Of a stretch of 64,000 nt of DNA, positions 13,990-27,280 are shown piece after piece. Source of the stretch: Ophthalmolycus amberensis (Eukaryota; Chordata; Actinopteri; Perciformes; Zoarcidae); assembly GCA_024529925.1 (NCBI GenBank), contig JAFEUB010001804.1, positions 32,501 through 96,500 of the forward strand. The letters are read 5' to 3'. A program made the translations under genes and the position numbers. The notes below the pieces were generated by a model, which saw only the letters and a list, made by a program, of their open reading frames with translations, was not told the origin of the DNA and ran no database searches. Position 1 is the first letter of the stretch; the number at the start of each line of letters is the position of its first letter.

Positions 13990-14192
13990 GCACCCCAGAC
14001 TCCTTCTCCCAGTTGCACACTTGCCCCTACTGCTCCCGGGGCTACAAGCGCAACGCCTCGCTGAAGGAGCACATCAAGTATCGCCACGAGACCAGCGAGG
14101 ACAACTACAGCTGCACGCACTGCAACTACACCTTCACCTACCGCTCGCAGCTGGAGAGGCACATGAGCCACCACAGGGGCACCAGAGAGCAG
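13990..14192 (+). CDS. zeb1: zeb1 exon 4 (zinc fingers 1 and 2)
   Basis: A 203-bp exon after CATCACAG, ending at CAG|GTAAAC in phase 0. It encodes TPDSFSQL followed by two C2H2 fingers. The first reads CPYC...HIKYRH and the second CTHC...HMSHH. These begin the N-terminal finger cluster, which in ZEB proteins binds one half of paired E-box (CACCT-type) sites. All zinc ligands are present. Confidence 0.96.
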
Positions 14193-14771
14193 GTAAACAT
14201 CGGGACCCCAAGACTGCGGGCTGTTGTAAGACGTGTCGAGCACGAGATCAAATCATTCCTGATGAAAGCAGAGTCCATGACCTGGGTCTCAAATATATTA
14301 AAAACATATTGTATGGTTTCAAGGCTGGAAAGGTCTTAGTGTATTCAGTTTATTTGTCTTTGGAAGTCTTATATTAAGGCTTAATAATTCACAGTCATTT
14401 TCTGTTTTTCCTGAAATTGGCTGGTTTGATATTGACTTTTTTTGGTTTTGTAAGTGCTAGGTCACCTGACAGATTCTTCGACGTTGGGGTCTCCTTTCAT
14501 GCACTGTCATTAATTATTCATTCAAAATCAATATGCAACTTTACAATCTGCAAATCCAGTCATAAACTTAAACCTCTGCTCAGATAATCAATGTTCCTCT
14601 GAAACGTGAAGAAAATATAGATTTCTCCTGTGTTTTCAAGAAGGTCAAAGCTTTCTGTGTTACGTGAATACTAAACGGCTCACGAACAACAACAAAAGGG
14701 AGACTTCTGACTTATCTATTCTATGGACACATCTTCTCATCACCGTCCTCTTTTCTTTTTGTCTGTCTCAG

Positions 14772-14880
14772 CGTCACAATTCCCAGTCGACAGGTGGAAC
14801 CCGCAAGTTCAAGTGCACCGAATGTTCCAAGGCCTTCAAGTACAAGCACCACCTGAAGGAGCACCTGCGCATTCACAGCG
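14772..14880 (+). CDS. zeb1: zeb1 exon 5 (zinc finger 3)
   Basis: A 109-bp exon after CTGTCTCAG, ending G|GTGAGC in phase 1. It encodes a short linker and C2H2 finger 3 (CTEC...HLRIHSG), the near-invariant finger of the N-terminal DNA-binding cluster. Splice phases match exons 4 and 6, so reading runs straight on. Confidence 0.96.
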
Positions 14881-15416
14881 GTGAGCTGTTGCCATTCTCA
14901 CTCATACGCTCACGCAGTCCACGTCCCGACACGGTCTGACCTGGTTCAGGCTAAGGCTTGTAGCAGTTATTTATTATCTGTATTATCACTGTGTTTGCAG
15001 TTGATTGATGGTTATAATCAAATCTACAGTCATCACAAGTTGATTACAGCTTTTATTAGGATTTATATCAGCTAAGTCATCTCTTTATTGGATGCTCTGT
15101 TACAACAGGCTTTCCTTTTATTCACTGAGTTAAAAAAATCATGTGCATGAACCCAACGATTACCATACAAACAAAAGACAAAATGTTGGAAATTCAGTCT
15201 AAAATTAGGCAAATTGTGTTTTAAAAACAGAAAACTATCTAATCACGGATTAGGTTAATAAGATTGTAAATCTGACCAGATATTTCATACCAATAGAGGA
15301 ACCATATCCAGTCCCTACCATAAAACAAATAATTCAAACAGAAATAATCCTAATTGAAGATGTGATGGAGCTTCTCTTTGAACAGTTGTTGTAATTTCTT
15401 TGTGTGCTCCTCTTAG

Positions 15417-17170
15417 GTGAGAAACCGTACGAATGCTCAAACTGCAAGAAGCGATTCTCCCACTCAGGCTCCTACAGCTCCCACATCAGCAGTAAGAAGT
15501 GTGTGGGTGCAGCACCTCCCAATGGCGTCCCCCGAACGTCGATCAAATCCCCCGCACCCACCGCCCAGACCACCCCGGCTGTAATTGCTCCGGCCCGCAT
15601 GATACTTAAGGAGAAGACTGACAGCAAACCCCTGCAGGAGCAGCTCCCCGTCACCCAGATCAAATCTGAACCTGTGGAATACGAGTGCAAACCTGTGATC
15701 GCGGCACCGGCAACTTCAGCCGGTACCAACGGCGGGACGGCACAGCCGGCTGTGGTTCCGGCTACAACCCTCCCTCAGGGTTTGGCTATGGTCATCCCAA
15801 CAGTCGGCCTCATGTCGCCCATCAGCATCAATCTGAGCGACTTGCAGAATGTGCTGAAGGTGGCGATGGATGGAAATGTGCTCAGGCAGGTGCTGGGTAC
15901 AGCTAACGGGGTGGTGACGCAGGGGAAGCAGGGATTTGTGGTCCAGCAGCCACAGCACCAGATCATCAGCCTGCCGGCCTTTGTGGATTACGACGGCACC
16001 ACAAAGATCATCATCAACTACAGCATCAGCTCTGCAGCCGCCACCACGACCCAGACCGCTGCGATTGTTGCTAAAACCAGTCCTGCTCCCCTTCCCACTG
16101 TCACCAATGCTGCAGCCCCCACCCCCACCAAGACAGACAGACCCTCAACCCCAGAGGTGACCGACCTCTCTATCGTAAAGACAGAGCCAGAATCAGTGGC
16201 CATCACAGACATGGAGACAGAAGCAGTCGCGCACACAGCTCGGATGCCAAAAGTCAACAGCAGCAGTACATGTTTACTATGCGATGACTGTCCCGACAAC
16301 CTGGAGGCGTTACACCTCCTCCAGCACCGCAAAGCAGCCAATGGGGAGGCCGTGGACTCCGCCGCGTTGGACCCCTCGTTCGCCGCTCTGCTGAGCGAGG
16401 CGGGGGTGACGCTGGAGGAGCCGCCTGTGGACGACCTCCTCTCACTCCTCAGGACCTACTTCGCCTCCAATGCCAACCCCAGCGAGGAGGAGCTGACAAA
16501 GATCTCAGAGTCTGTCAGTATCCACGTGGATGTGGTCAGAAAGTGGTTTGCGAAGATGAACTCTGGGAAAAATGTGGGAAAATACCGCAAAATAGCCATG
16601 GCCGTTTCAAAAAACACTGAAACCACACATTCCAGCTCAGAGGACGCCTCGAATCAGAATGGGGTGGCAGAGGAAGACAGTTCCCAAGAAACCTCCAACA
16701 AAGACTCAGAATCTGGCAGAGCTTCCCCGTCAGACTCTTCACCACTAAGCCGCGATATCGGGGACCTCATCATCGTTAAGAGCGAGCCCGAAGACCCAGA
16801 CTTCGTGGACTCTCAGGCCGAGCCGCTCGACCTCTCCCTCCCTAAACATATCACAGCAGCATTGGAAACCACCACGCCTCCCGCCAAGCAGCAGGAACAT
16901 CCGCTGAACCTGACCTGCCTGAGGAAGGAGCAGCTGGAGGGCCGAACCATCTACGTCACCACGCCTCAGACCGGAAGACCTGTTAGCATCCTCACTGCCG
17001 CACAGCTGCCCACGTTAGTGGCCATCGCTGGTCAGGGCACAATGAGCTGTCTCAAGGCCATCAACACCACGACCAAACGCACCATCCTCATCCCCCAGCT
17101 CACGTACACCTACGCCACCACGGCCGGCAGCGTCACTGGAGCAAAGACTGTCGTACTGAACGGCCACAAG
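15417..17170 (+). CDS. zeb1: zeb1 exon 6 (finger 4, homeodomain, CtBP motifs)
   Basis: This 1754-bp exon is the large central exon typical of ZEB genes; it starts after CTCTTAG and ends AAG|GTTGGT in phase 0. It encodes GEKPYEC and finger 4, of C2HC type (CSNC...SSKKC). Next comes the LQEQLPVTQIKSEPVEYE block and the PTVGLMSPISINLSDLQNVL segment. Then a lone C2H2-like finger (CLLCDDC...LLQH) and the degenerate homeodomain (about 16425-16565; DVVRKWFAKM at its third helix). Two CtBP-recruiting motifs follow: PLDLSLPK at 16823-16846 and PLNLTC at 16911-16928. These recruit CtBP corepressor in ZEB family members, so repression is the expected activity. The translation runs open past the donor for nine more codons, which is read-through into intron 6. 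Confidence 0.96.
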
Positions 17171-17643
17171 GTTGGTAGTAGGGTTGGGCCAGTGTAAATA
17201 TTTCTCAACCCGGTTTGATTTGAATCTAAACACTGGACCGGACTGGGGTACCACATTTTACCACGAGGAGGAGCAGTTTTTCCCTAAATTGAGAATAGCT
17301 AGTCCACCTTAAAGTGAGCCTTCTGGGCTTAACCCTCTCCACTTTCAGTCAGCAGGTGGCGAGCACAACACAAGATCTGAGCTTATTATCTCATCTTATA
17401 TCTCTTCTACTACTCTGACCACAGAGCAGCTCCACTGCAGCACCTGAAGTATCATTTTCAAAGACAGTTCAATCAAAGGGAGACATTAACATTCATCGTT
17501 ACTAACTTCTTAGACAATTCATTTCAAACAGGGAATCACTGAGCTCATCTTCCTCACTCTTTCCTCACATGATTGCCTTCAGCCGACACATTGAATTAAA
17601 TAATTCGACCACGATGATCAATGTCTTTTTCTTCCATGTACAG

Positions 17644-17824
17644 CAGGAGAAGAGGCTGGACAGCAGCTCTGACGGCGTCTCACCAGTGGAGGAGCAGAAT
17701 GACTCGGATTCGGCCGCACTGATGAAGAAGCGACGGCTGGAAAACGGCGTCTACCCGTGTGACCTTTGCTCCAAAGTCTTCCAGAAGGGCAGCTCCCTGC
17801 TCAGGCACAAATATGAACACACAG
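17644..17824 (+). CDS. zeb1: zeb1 exon 7 (zinc finger 5)
   Basis: A 181-bp exon with a tandem NAGNAG-type acceptor (CAGCAG at 17641-17646), so transcripts with or without one Gln codon are possible. It encodes [22 protein letters not shown], then a basic KKRR patch, then C2H2 finger 5 (CDLC...HKYEHTG), the first of the C-terminal cluster. It ends ACAG|GTAGGC in phase 1. The exon is duplicated almost exactly at 49442-49622. Confidence 0.95.
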
Positions 17825-17915
17825 GTAGGCCTCACGATCAAGAGATACTTCTTCTACTATACTTATACTCAATTGAGTATATGTCACGATTTTGAGAGCA
17901 GGTAGCAGGATTTGA

Positions 17916-19175
<1,260 letters not shown>

Positions 19176-19804
19176 AAGATGGAAAATGTCTTCGGGAGAG
19201 CTCGAATGCCTCGGTTAACGAAGACGAGTCGATTAAGACAAAACCGCAGAAAAGTCAAGAAAGTCTCGGCGGTTGCCTGATCTTAACGGTCCACTACTGT
19301 GTACAAAAACCCAGGTGTGCCTGAACTTGAAAAAAAAGAAAAACAAAACAGACTTTTTTTTTTTTTTTTTCTCGTGGAAATGAAATATCAGTGTTAAAAC
19401 TTGTTTATAGAAGTACAGATTTTAAAGCAGAACTCACCCGTCAAACTCGTTACTGAGACATCCCAGGTCGTTTTATTGTTTGTTTTCATTTGGTCAGTGT
19501 TACTAACCTTGTTTATTGTTTGAAAAACATTTTAACCTGTAAAGATGAGAAGAATTTCTATACCTTTTTATTGCCAATGAAGTTTCCTAAATCAGTATTT
19601 TATTGAGTTCTACGAACAAAAACCTCTGCACTACAGTATTCCTGGTTTACCTACGGATACATGCCTCATGCATTGTATGCCCTTCAGTGTTATATACCTA
19701 CACTAGCTAGCGAGATGTTGTTTGCGTTAGTGTTAGTCTTTGCTAGCTAGCATTACTTTTACTTTTCAGTTTGACTGTTAGCCTTAAGGAAAACTAAGTA
19801 TTCT

Positions 19805-20023
19805 GGGGGGGGGGGGGGGGGGGTTGTGGGCGGGATGGGGAGTCCGGGATGAGAAGGTGGCTCCTGTGCGCCATAACCAAATTTGTCCTATCAGGGAAGG
19901 TGGAGTCACAACTTTAAAGCCAGCATCAGGCGCCAGTGTTTCGCAACCCGGCGCAGCCCGTGCGGGTGGAGTCTCCGGGGTGAATATTGAAAAGCTCCAC
20001 CTCGCCCCCCCCCCCCCCCCCCC
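19805..20023. repeat. G19 / C19 homopolymer pair
   Basis: Nineteen G at 19805-19823 and nineteen C at 20005-20023, in the zeb1 3' UTR. The arms are equal in length and exactly complementary, about 180 bp apart, so RNA could form a 19 G-C pair stem with a large loop. The matching place in the partial copy (about 51084-51088) has only five C. Confidence 0.9.
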
Positions 20024-21735
20024 GGCTCGGCCGAGGTTCCAGAAACACGGGCGCCGGTTCTTACCGAGCTTTTCCTTCTTTTGGTCGACTTTAGTAGTGA
20101 GTCAGTGTTTCAGTGTTATCAGCTTGTACATGAAGTCATACTGTACGTGAAGGAACAGGGCTGTTCCCTGCTCCACCCCAATGCCTCCAGCCTTATGCAA
20201 GACCTGTGTGCTGTTAAAAGTGCCATTGAACAGTGTTATCGTTTCTTCTCCTCACATGTAGCCAGTGTTATGTCCCTCTGTTACTCACACAAGACCCATA
20301 TTGACTGATGTTTGTCGACTTGCACAGAGCAGCTTATTTGCCACAATTTTTTAAAAAAGATGACAGGAACGAATTAATCAGTTATCCGAAAAATCTGCCG
20401 CTGATTTTTGCAGATCGACTAAATAATCAATTCATCAACTAATGCGTTTGCCTCTACACAATATATATTTAAAAATAATGAATATGTATATTTGATGTAG
20501 TTTTCAGCTATGGCCCAGTTGACAGTTACTCAAAAAAAGTAGTTGAGAAGTTTTTAAGCGTTGGAAGTGTGTGGAACCCATTGAGAAATACAGTCCAGAC
20601 TGAGCTTTACATGCGGATATGAAATGCCTTGTAAACTTAACGTGATCAGTTTCCTGCAGATGTTAAAACATTGTTTTGTTTTTGAATGCGAGTTAATGTG
20701 TTTTGAAGTCATGAGTTTTAAAAATGTTTACATAAGTGCTTAAGAAAAACCCGAAAATGTTCTGTTGAAGCAGATTGAAATACTCAAAGCTTAAAAACAT
20801 GCAGGGAATGTTGTCCAGCTCCAACTTGACTCTCTGGAAAAGAAAATGTACAAAAAACCCCCAAGATCAATTTCAAGTCAAATGTAGGCGGAAGGATTTT
20901 ACATTTTGCCAAACCCGTGCACTTGTTTTCAGATGATTTGTGGCAAGCTGTCCCGCACTTCAGGTAACAAACGTTAGTGAACGTGGTCTCTGTCGAGGTG
21001 TTTTCAGTTGGTTCTACCGAACAGTGTTGATAATATTAGTCTGTTTTATTGTTTTATTGTTTTGATGTGTCCTCTGTATGTTTGTTTTTTTCCAACAATG
21101 GCAGTATTAGAACCCTTTCACAGATTAAAAAATAAAATGTACCTGTTTAGTTTTTAGAAGACTTTTTTATATTTATGTGTCTTATTTTTATATTTTCTTT
21201 TATGGTTATTTATTACACATTGTAGTGTACATTACTGTAGTTTGAATTGATACAATAATATATTTTAGTATGAAAAATAATCTCAAGACAAACAACAAAA
21301 AAACCCAAAATGTGGTTCTGGGAGCTGACGTTTGTTTTAACAAAAAAAAAAAAAAAAGATAAAAACATGTGTTCTGGAAACATGACTTCTGTTTAAAGCT
21401 AAAAAAAAAGAAAAAAGTCAGGAATGAAGTGAGAAATAGAAACTGTTACATGTGCATCCGCGTCGTTATGAAGCTACTGAATTCTAAAACTCTGATTTTA
21501 AAGAAGCATGAGTCGTCGCCCTTGTTAATGAAGGATCTTGTTATGAAGCCTCCCTTTTTATTTCGAAGCCAAATTTAGGATCGTCCCGCCGCCCGTTTTC
21601 TGTTCTGTGCCAACTCGTTCCATTGTACTGTCGAAGGCTGCATATCGTTTGTTCTGGCCTCACCCTTTGTACATCCACTGTCTTTTTGTATTGTTTTTAT
21701 TTTAGTTTTGCTCCATTTTTATGACTCCCCATCAC

Positions 21736-21741
21736 AATAAA
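21736..21741 (+). terminator. zeb1 polyadenylation signal
   Basis: A canonical AATAAA in AT-rich sequence about 2.56 kb downstream of the zeb1 stop, with a T-rich downstream element (TTGTTTTACTTCTC). Use is inferred from position only. Confidence 0.6.
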
Positions 21742-21755
21742 ATATAAGACAGCAT

Positions 21756-24066
21756 GTCTGAGGTACTTGTTTTACTTCTCAGTATCCTAGTTGGTCCGTT
21801 AACTGGGTAAAAATATTAAAATAAAATCCAAACAGCTGCAGTGATTTATGTAAAGAAGGACTTGGTTCACATCTATTCAAGTCACTTAGACATGACTTGG
21901 TTTTGACTTAAGTACCATTTTGAGTATTTTTGCCTTTAGTCTTGAGATGACGGGGGGTGCACGTCATACTTCGGTTACACTTGAGAATTAAGAAGTCGAC
22001 CGATTGTGCATTTTTAAAGGCTGATATAATAACGACAGGTTGGAGCAGGAAACAGACAATAGCTGATTAATCGTACGATATCGGGAGTTAATCCCATGAA
22101 CACACACATTTTCATCCAGTGGCCCTCAAACGATCACACATGGCCCCTAGTTGTCACTCACTATGACGGGTATGCCTGCTCGCTCAACAGAGAGACAGCA
22201 TGCTTGATCTCTACCCAAAATATGTGAGCGGAGAGTTGAAAGCAAAAACATGCAGCTCACTGGGAAGAATCTGGAGAAATACTAAATAATAAGAGAGAGA
22301 CAGTTACTGTGGGCCTTGCATCACCACAGACCTTACAGTAGAATACCGTAGTGTTCTATATACAACAGGCCTATCAGCTCAGACATAATAATAATAAACT
22401 TTATTGTTTTACAATGAAACAGAACATAATTAGAACACACAGAGAACTAAATAAACTAAAAACAGAAAAGTAAAACAAACTCAAATGTCCACAATAGTGA
22501 CGATTCAGAGCACCATGTGAATGGTGTGAACTTCAAAGGACGTTCAAGCTTGAAAGTCTCATCCGATTGGATGAATTTAATCTTTTAGTTTTGGACCTTT
22601 TAGAGATATTTCTGATGCGTGTGTGTCTTTATCTCTGGTCTAGTTCTCCTGCTGTACTCACAGACATCTTGATCTCAATGAGATTATTCAATACAGGTTA
22701 TAATAATCTATATTGTTTTCAGTGCAGAAGAATGTGATGCTCAGTGGAATCAGGTTTGTTGTGCTGAGCAGAGCTCACACTGAATGTTGTAGTTTGGATC
22801 TATCACCAGGTGGCGCTAGAAGACCACCAAACACAGCTTTACAAACCCAGAAGGAAACTCAGCCTGCGACTTTCTTACACTTATGGAATTTAGCTCATTG
22901 TTTCAGAAGCTACACCACCACCAATGTCTCACTTCTATGTCAAAATGAAACAATCCTTTCTCAAAATGTTGCATTTTCACAACTAAATGAGGCACACATT
23001 TAAATGAATCTTTCAAAGCATCAACAGCACACTTAATGGACTTCATAGAAAACATTCAGTACTTTCTATACCTTCTTTATTTTCTCACACAGGCTTCTGG
23101 CAGAGATTGTTCCGGTGCAGTAAATCTACTCACATTTCAGTGAATACATGAATAGAGAGGCTTCAAAATAAATATAACGGCGTTTTGTTTTCCAATCGCA
23201 GGTTTTAACATGAAAAAACACAAAAGAGAGAAAGATCATTACAATAGAACTGTTGCCAATTCCAGGTATGTTTTGCTTGTTTGTTCTCCCAATGGTTGCA
23301 GGCGAGTTCTTTTTTTACCGTGTGTTTAATGTGGGAACAGTCATTCAGCAGTGCTTTGTAAGATGAGTGTTGCAGAATTGCGAAGCAGAAACTGTTTGTA
23401 CTTTGTTTAAGGCATAGTTACAAGAGTTGAGGTTCTGCTGCTTTTGTGTAACCATTCACCTTAAGCAATCACAAAATCAGCATTTCATCAATAACTGAGT
23501 TATGATCTTTGATTATTAATTTGTCCTCTCAGTATTGAGGATAATTTGGAGTTCTGTCCACATTTAAATCCATGAAATCTCATCATTTGTTTCTTTCTCT
23601 CTCGGGAAAATGACAGATTATCTGCTTGGCTGATTTTCAGTGTGCGAATGTTATTATGTGTAGTTAGAGTATGAATCAATGATATGATAGCAAGGGGGAT
23701 GATGACGAGAAGACAAAGCAGTCAACGTTTACTCTGATCCACATGAAGAAGAAAGAGAATAAGAGGTGATTGGAAAGAGTGGGAGCAGCTTTCTAAATGT
23801 CTCTCCTAATGTCCAGGTAATGAAAATGTACACTTAAAATGCACTTATAGCCAAAGCAAACTGCTGCACTGTTAAAGCAGAATTATGCAGTAGTACGAGT
23901 GGTTTCATTGTAAATGGCCTTAATATAGTTCTAATGAATATTCATGATGCACCTGATGACGGCTTTTTCCTTTTTTGCACTGCGGGCCAACTGCTGCATG
24001 TGCAATATGAAGGGAAGTAAAGGGGGCTCAAGGAGGAAGCTTGTTCCTGGTGAGCAACCTCTTAAT

Positions 24067-24162
<96 letters not shown>

Positions 24163-25796
24163 ATATATGCCTCTTCAGACCATTTGTATACTTTCCTATT
24201 ATACTTATCACCTGTTTTTCCTTCAATCACTTCTGTCTATTTGAGTTTACATATAAAACGTATGTCCGGGGGAAAATAAAGAGGCTGATGTGTTGCAATG
24301 CTCCTTTGTTCTGTTGACGATGGAGAGCCATTGAACTCAGTTTCCCAGGATCCTTCACGTTTCGCACCGGTGTGTGAAGCCCCGCCCATGGACCCAGTTT
24401 TCCCACTAACACAAGTCGTCACTTTATCAACAAAACCCAATTTTATTTTCCGAATTGAATTTATTTTTTCAAGTAAGTGTGCTCAAATGCATGCGAAGGA
24501 ACCTCCGAGCTCTGTTCACGGACAGGTAGGTTTAACAATGCACAACCTCGCGTGCCGGTACACAGGTAATACAGTGATGTATTGTTTTCTTTTTAGTAAT
24601 CAGGTTCTTGCACAGGTTCTCCACTCTGGGGAGTCTCCGTAAGTCTCCGTAAGTTTAGGCTGCAGACATACCTGTTTAGGGTTCGGAACGCATTGTGGTT
24701 TTGGTTAAAATAAACCCTGACCGGCAGAAAGCAATGAAGGCAAAGGTCTGCCATGCGCGTGCAGGCTACGCTGTCGGGGCAGGAAGTGCACGCAGAAATA
24801 CAAAATAAAAGTTGTGGACACTTACGTTAGAAGCGATTATGTCATTGATATATATATTGATTCATTACCACACTGTTCACTGTTAATTCATTAAATAGAA
24901 ATTAGACTTTTTATTTAATAGGTATTGATTTACTTGACATTACATTTGCATGAAACAAATAAGTTAAATAAATAAATATAGCAAACTGTCAATCAATGTA
25001 TTATTATTGTCAATAATAAGAAGCATCAGTTAAATGATTAAACTGTTAAAAAGCAAAATATAACCGAACGGTTGAATCTATTTTATTGCACAAAGTAAAT
25101 ATTGATATTTCACAGTTTCATTGATCGTGTTGATTATTAAGTGACAGCAGCAGGAAGGAAGGAGCATGTAACAGATGGAGCTGTTTATATAGCCTGCATG
25201 CTTCAGAACAATAGATTTCATGGGGTCATATTTTCGTCATGCTTTTTGTAGTCCTCCTTTGTAGTTTCGCCACAGCAGACCTACATCACAGCATCATGAT
25301 CACGTAGTTTAGTGAAAGTGGAGTCAGAGTCTCTGAGCACCGGGGTTGTCTTTTCCTAAATCCTCATGAATTATCCTGAATACTTTCCTTGACATCGTGA
25401 CGTTGTGCATCGAGGTCTGACTACCAATGACTTTACAAGACACAAGAATACACTCAAACTCAACTGATGAGTGAGAATTCTATGTCCAGGAAATAGGAAA
25501 GAGCCTGAAGTCTACGTGTAGATGGACAGGATGTGCTTATAATAGTAAAATCAGCTGATCATCCGCCTCTTATGTTTCCGTCTGCCGGCGGTGTCTGCTG
25601 GTCTGTTTTTAATATTGCACAAGAGTGCATTTTGCAACAAATGAATGTTAAATTCTGTTACTGTGCCAAATACACATTTTGGTCATTTAAAAAAAAAAAA
25701 AAGTGCTGAGGATTGATACCCTGCCTAACTGACAACTAAGCTGTACAGAGAGAAAGGTGGCACATACAAGAAAACATTAAAAAGATTAATTTAAAG
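21756..25796. other. intergenic, source part of the duplication then unique DNA
   Basis: The first ~2 kb (to about 23715) includes blocks repeated at about 51745-52240, for example the segment at 22670-22830 and that at 23480-23715. It is therefore the downstream flank of zeb1 that was duplicated with it. The remainder is AT-rich with a TA microsatellite. A 114-codon ORF at 24298-24642 has no recognised domain. I see no gene. Confidence 0.65.
24068..24159. repeat. (TG)n(TA)n microsatellite
   Basis: A short TG run passes into about 80 bp of pure TA, which is self-complementary and can extrude as a cruciform. The Tyr-Ile ORFs on both strands are artefacts. Confidence 0.96.
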
Positions 25797-26107
25797 ATGT
25801 GATGGAGATTCTTTCTATTTTATTTATTTTCTTACAGTTTTTGTAATTTCTCTGTGTGCCCCTCTTAGGTGAGGAACTGTGAATGATCCCACATCAGCTT
25901 TAAGAGGTGTGTGGGTGCAGCACCTCCCAATGCTGTCCCTTGAACGTCGATCAAACCCCCCCGCACCCCGTCTGTAATTGCTCCGGCCCGCATGGTTTTT
26001 AAGAGGAGACTGACAGCAGCTCCCCGTCACCCAGATCAAATCTCAACCTGTGGAATACGAGTGCAAGCCTGTGATGGCGGCACCGGCAACTTCAGCCGGT
26101 ACCAACG
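25797..26107 (+). pseudogene. zeb1 exon 6 fragment (5' part), decayed copy
   Basis: This matches the intron 5 end and exon 6 start of zeb1 (about 15360-15732), including the acceptor context CCCCTCTTAGGTGAG. Codons for finger 4 are deleted and a TGA follows at once. Later blocks (GTGTGTGGGTGCAGCACCTCCCAATG, split by indels, and the tract ending CAACTTCAGCCGGTACCAACGG) still align. Several indels and stop codons make it non-coding. It is the left end of a shattered duplicate whose right part resumes at 48779. Confidence 0.88.
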
Positions 26108-26246
26108 GTGTGGTGAACTAGTGGTGAATTAGATTATGTAAATACCTTCACACCCAAAATTCACTATTTTTATAGATTATTTCATGTCTGTGTAATAAAT
26201 CCTCTTTATTGACAAAGTGCACAAACAGAATGTTGGTTGTAAGAAG

Positions 26247-26632
26247 TGTGACGGCCCCTGTCTCTAATCACTGCAAGTATGCTTTTGTCCCTCTGTCCCT
26301 AGAGAGCAGATTACCTGATGCGGAGCACCTGGTCCAGGAACAGGGAGGGCATAAAACCCTGCTCTAGCGTTGCTCGGGGCGGGTTTACTCTCCGGTGTAC
26401 GTGGAGGGTTCCCAGCCAGTTGCTGCCGGTTATTTCGGTTTTGGTTTCCTTTGGTTTCGCTGACAACACTCACACTTCATCTCACACGCATCCATGTTGA
26501 CACTACTGATGTTATTGACTGACACACTTCATACCGTTAACTATCTCTTGATTTGGTTAAATAAACATTTTACATTACCATCATCTGTTGTGTCTGCCGT
26601 ATTTGTCATGGCCTAAGAGCCGGGTTATGACA
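26247..26632 (+). repeat. 5' LTR of the Gmr1-type element
   Basis: 386 bp, identical to 31943-32328 except at 26495. It has TG...CA ends, a TATA-like ATAAAA (about 26351-26356, in GGGCATAAAACCC) and AATAAA near 26559, a plausible promoter and poly(A) signal. GAAG at 26243-26246 is the target duplication. Confidence 0.95.
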
Positions 26633-26635
26633 AAT

Positions 26636-26648
26636 TGGGGGCTCGTCC
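26636..26648 (+). other. primer-binding site (tRNA-Pro type)
   Basis: TGGGGGCTCGTCC starts three bases after the 5' LTR. The 13 bases are the same as those at the start of the proline-tRNA primer site of murine-leukaemia-type retroviruses. The tRNA assignment is from that resemblance. Confidence 0.75.
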
Positions 26649-27280
26649 AGCTTTTTTCCCGTTTATGCTATGATTTGGATTGATTGTTTGCTTCCTCCTT
26701 TGTTTACTTGTGCCGCCGGTAAACGTAGCTGCTCATGTGAGTATTGATTCAATGCAACGGGGTTGGGATATATCTACTGGGTAAGTTACGTTCATATTTA
26801 TTTTTTTGGTCTTTCTTATCCGGACTTGGTGAGGGGGGGGTGCGTGGTTATGATTGTGCTGCAGCGAGAGGACTCCTGCAAGTTGCTCAGTGCGTAATTC
26901 CATCAAAGTGCGGAGTTTTCCCTGGTAGACTGTAGCGACGTTGCCCTTTGGGTTCGTTGAGCTGGTTTTCGGTAGTGCTGTGGCGAACGTGGTTGAAGCT
27001 TGCTTGGGAGCATGTCCGTGGTTTCAGGGGAGTTGCTAGCTTGCTAGTCGCTCTGCTAAACCAGCGGTCTTCAGTGCATAAATACCCACCACAAGTAGCT
27101 GCATGAAGACTAGGGATGAGCTTAGTTAGCGGGGTTGATTTGTAGATAGCGGGGAGACTCCAAACCGAGGTGAGGGTTATTCCTCATTGCGCACAGGGGT
27201 AAACTTTGAGGTGTCGGTCTGGTTCGGCTGTGTGCGTCAACGTGGATTTATTCAGTGGATGATCGTTGTAAATAGTGGAA

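Larger units (their letters stand above)
19176..21755 (+). other. zeb1: zeb1 3' UTR
   Basis: AT-rich sequence without supported ORFs runs from the zeb1 stop to the AATAAA at 21736. Blocks of it (about 19176-19320, 20020-20217 and 20750-20830) recur in order in the partial copy at 50837-51560, supporting a single transcribed unit. It carries a G19 run and a C19 run 200 bp apart. An earlier AATAAA near 21131 could give a shorter 3' end. Confidence 0.7.

Noticed and set aside
15417..17170. Identity as zeb2
   Set aside because: The N-terminal blocks (SDSDDEDKLHIVEE, TAVI-PEAP) and the acidic C-terminus fit ZEB1 better than ZEB2.
23931..24279. Tyr-Ile repeat ORFs on both strands
   Set aside because: Translation of the TA microsatellite.
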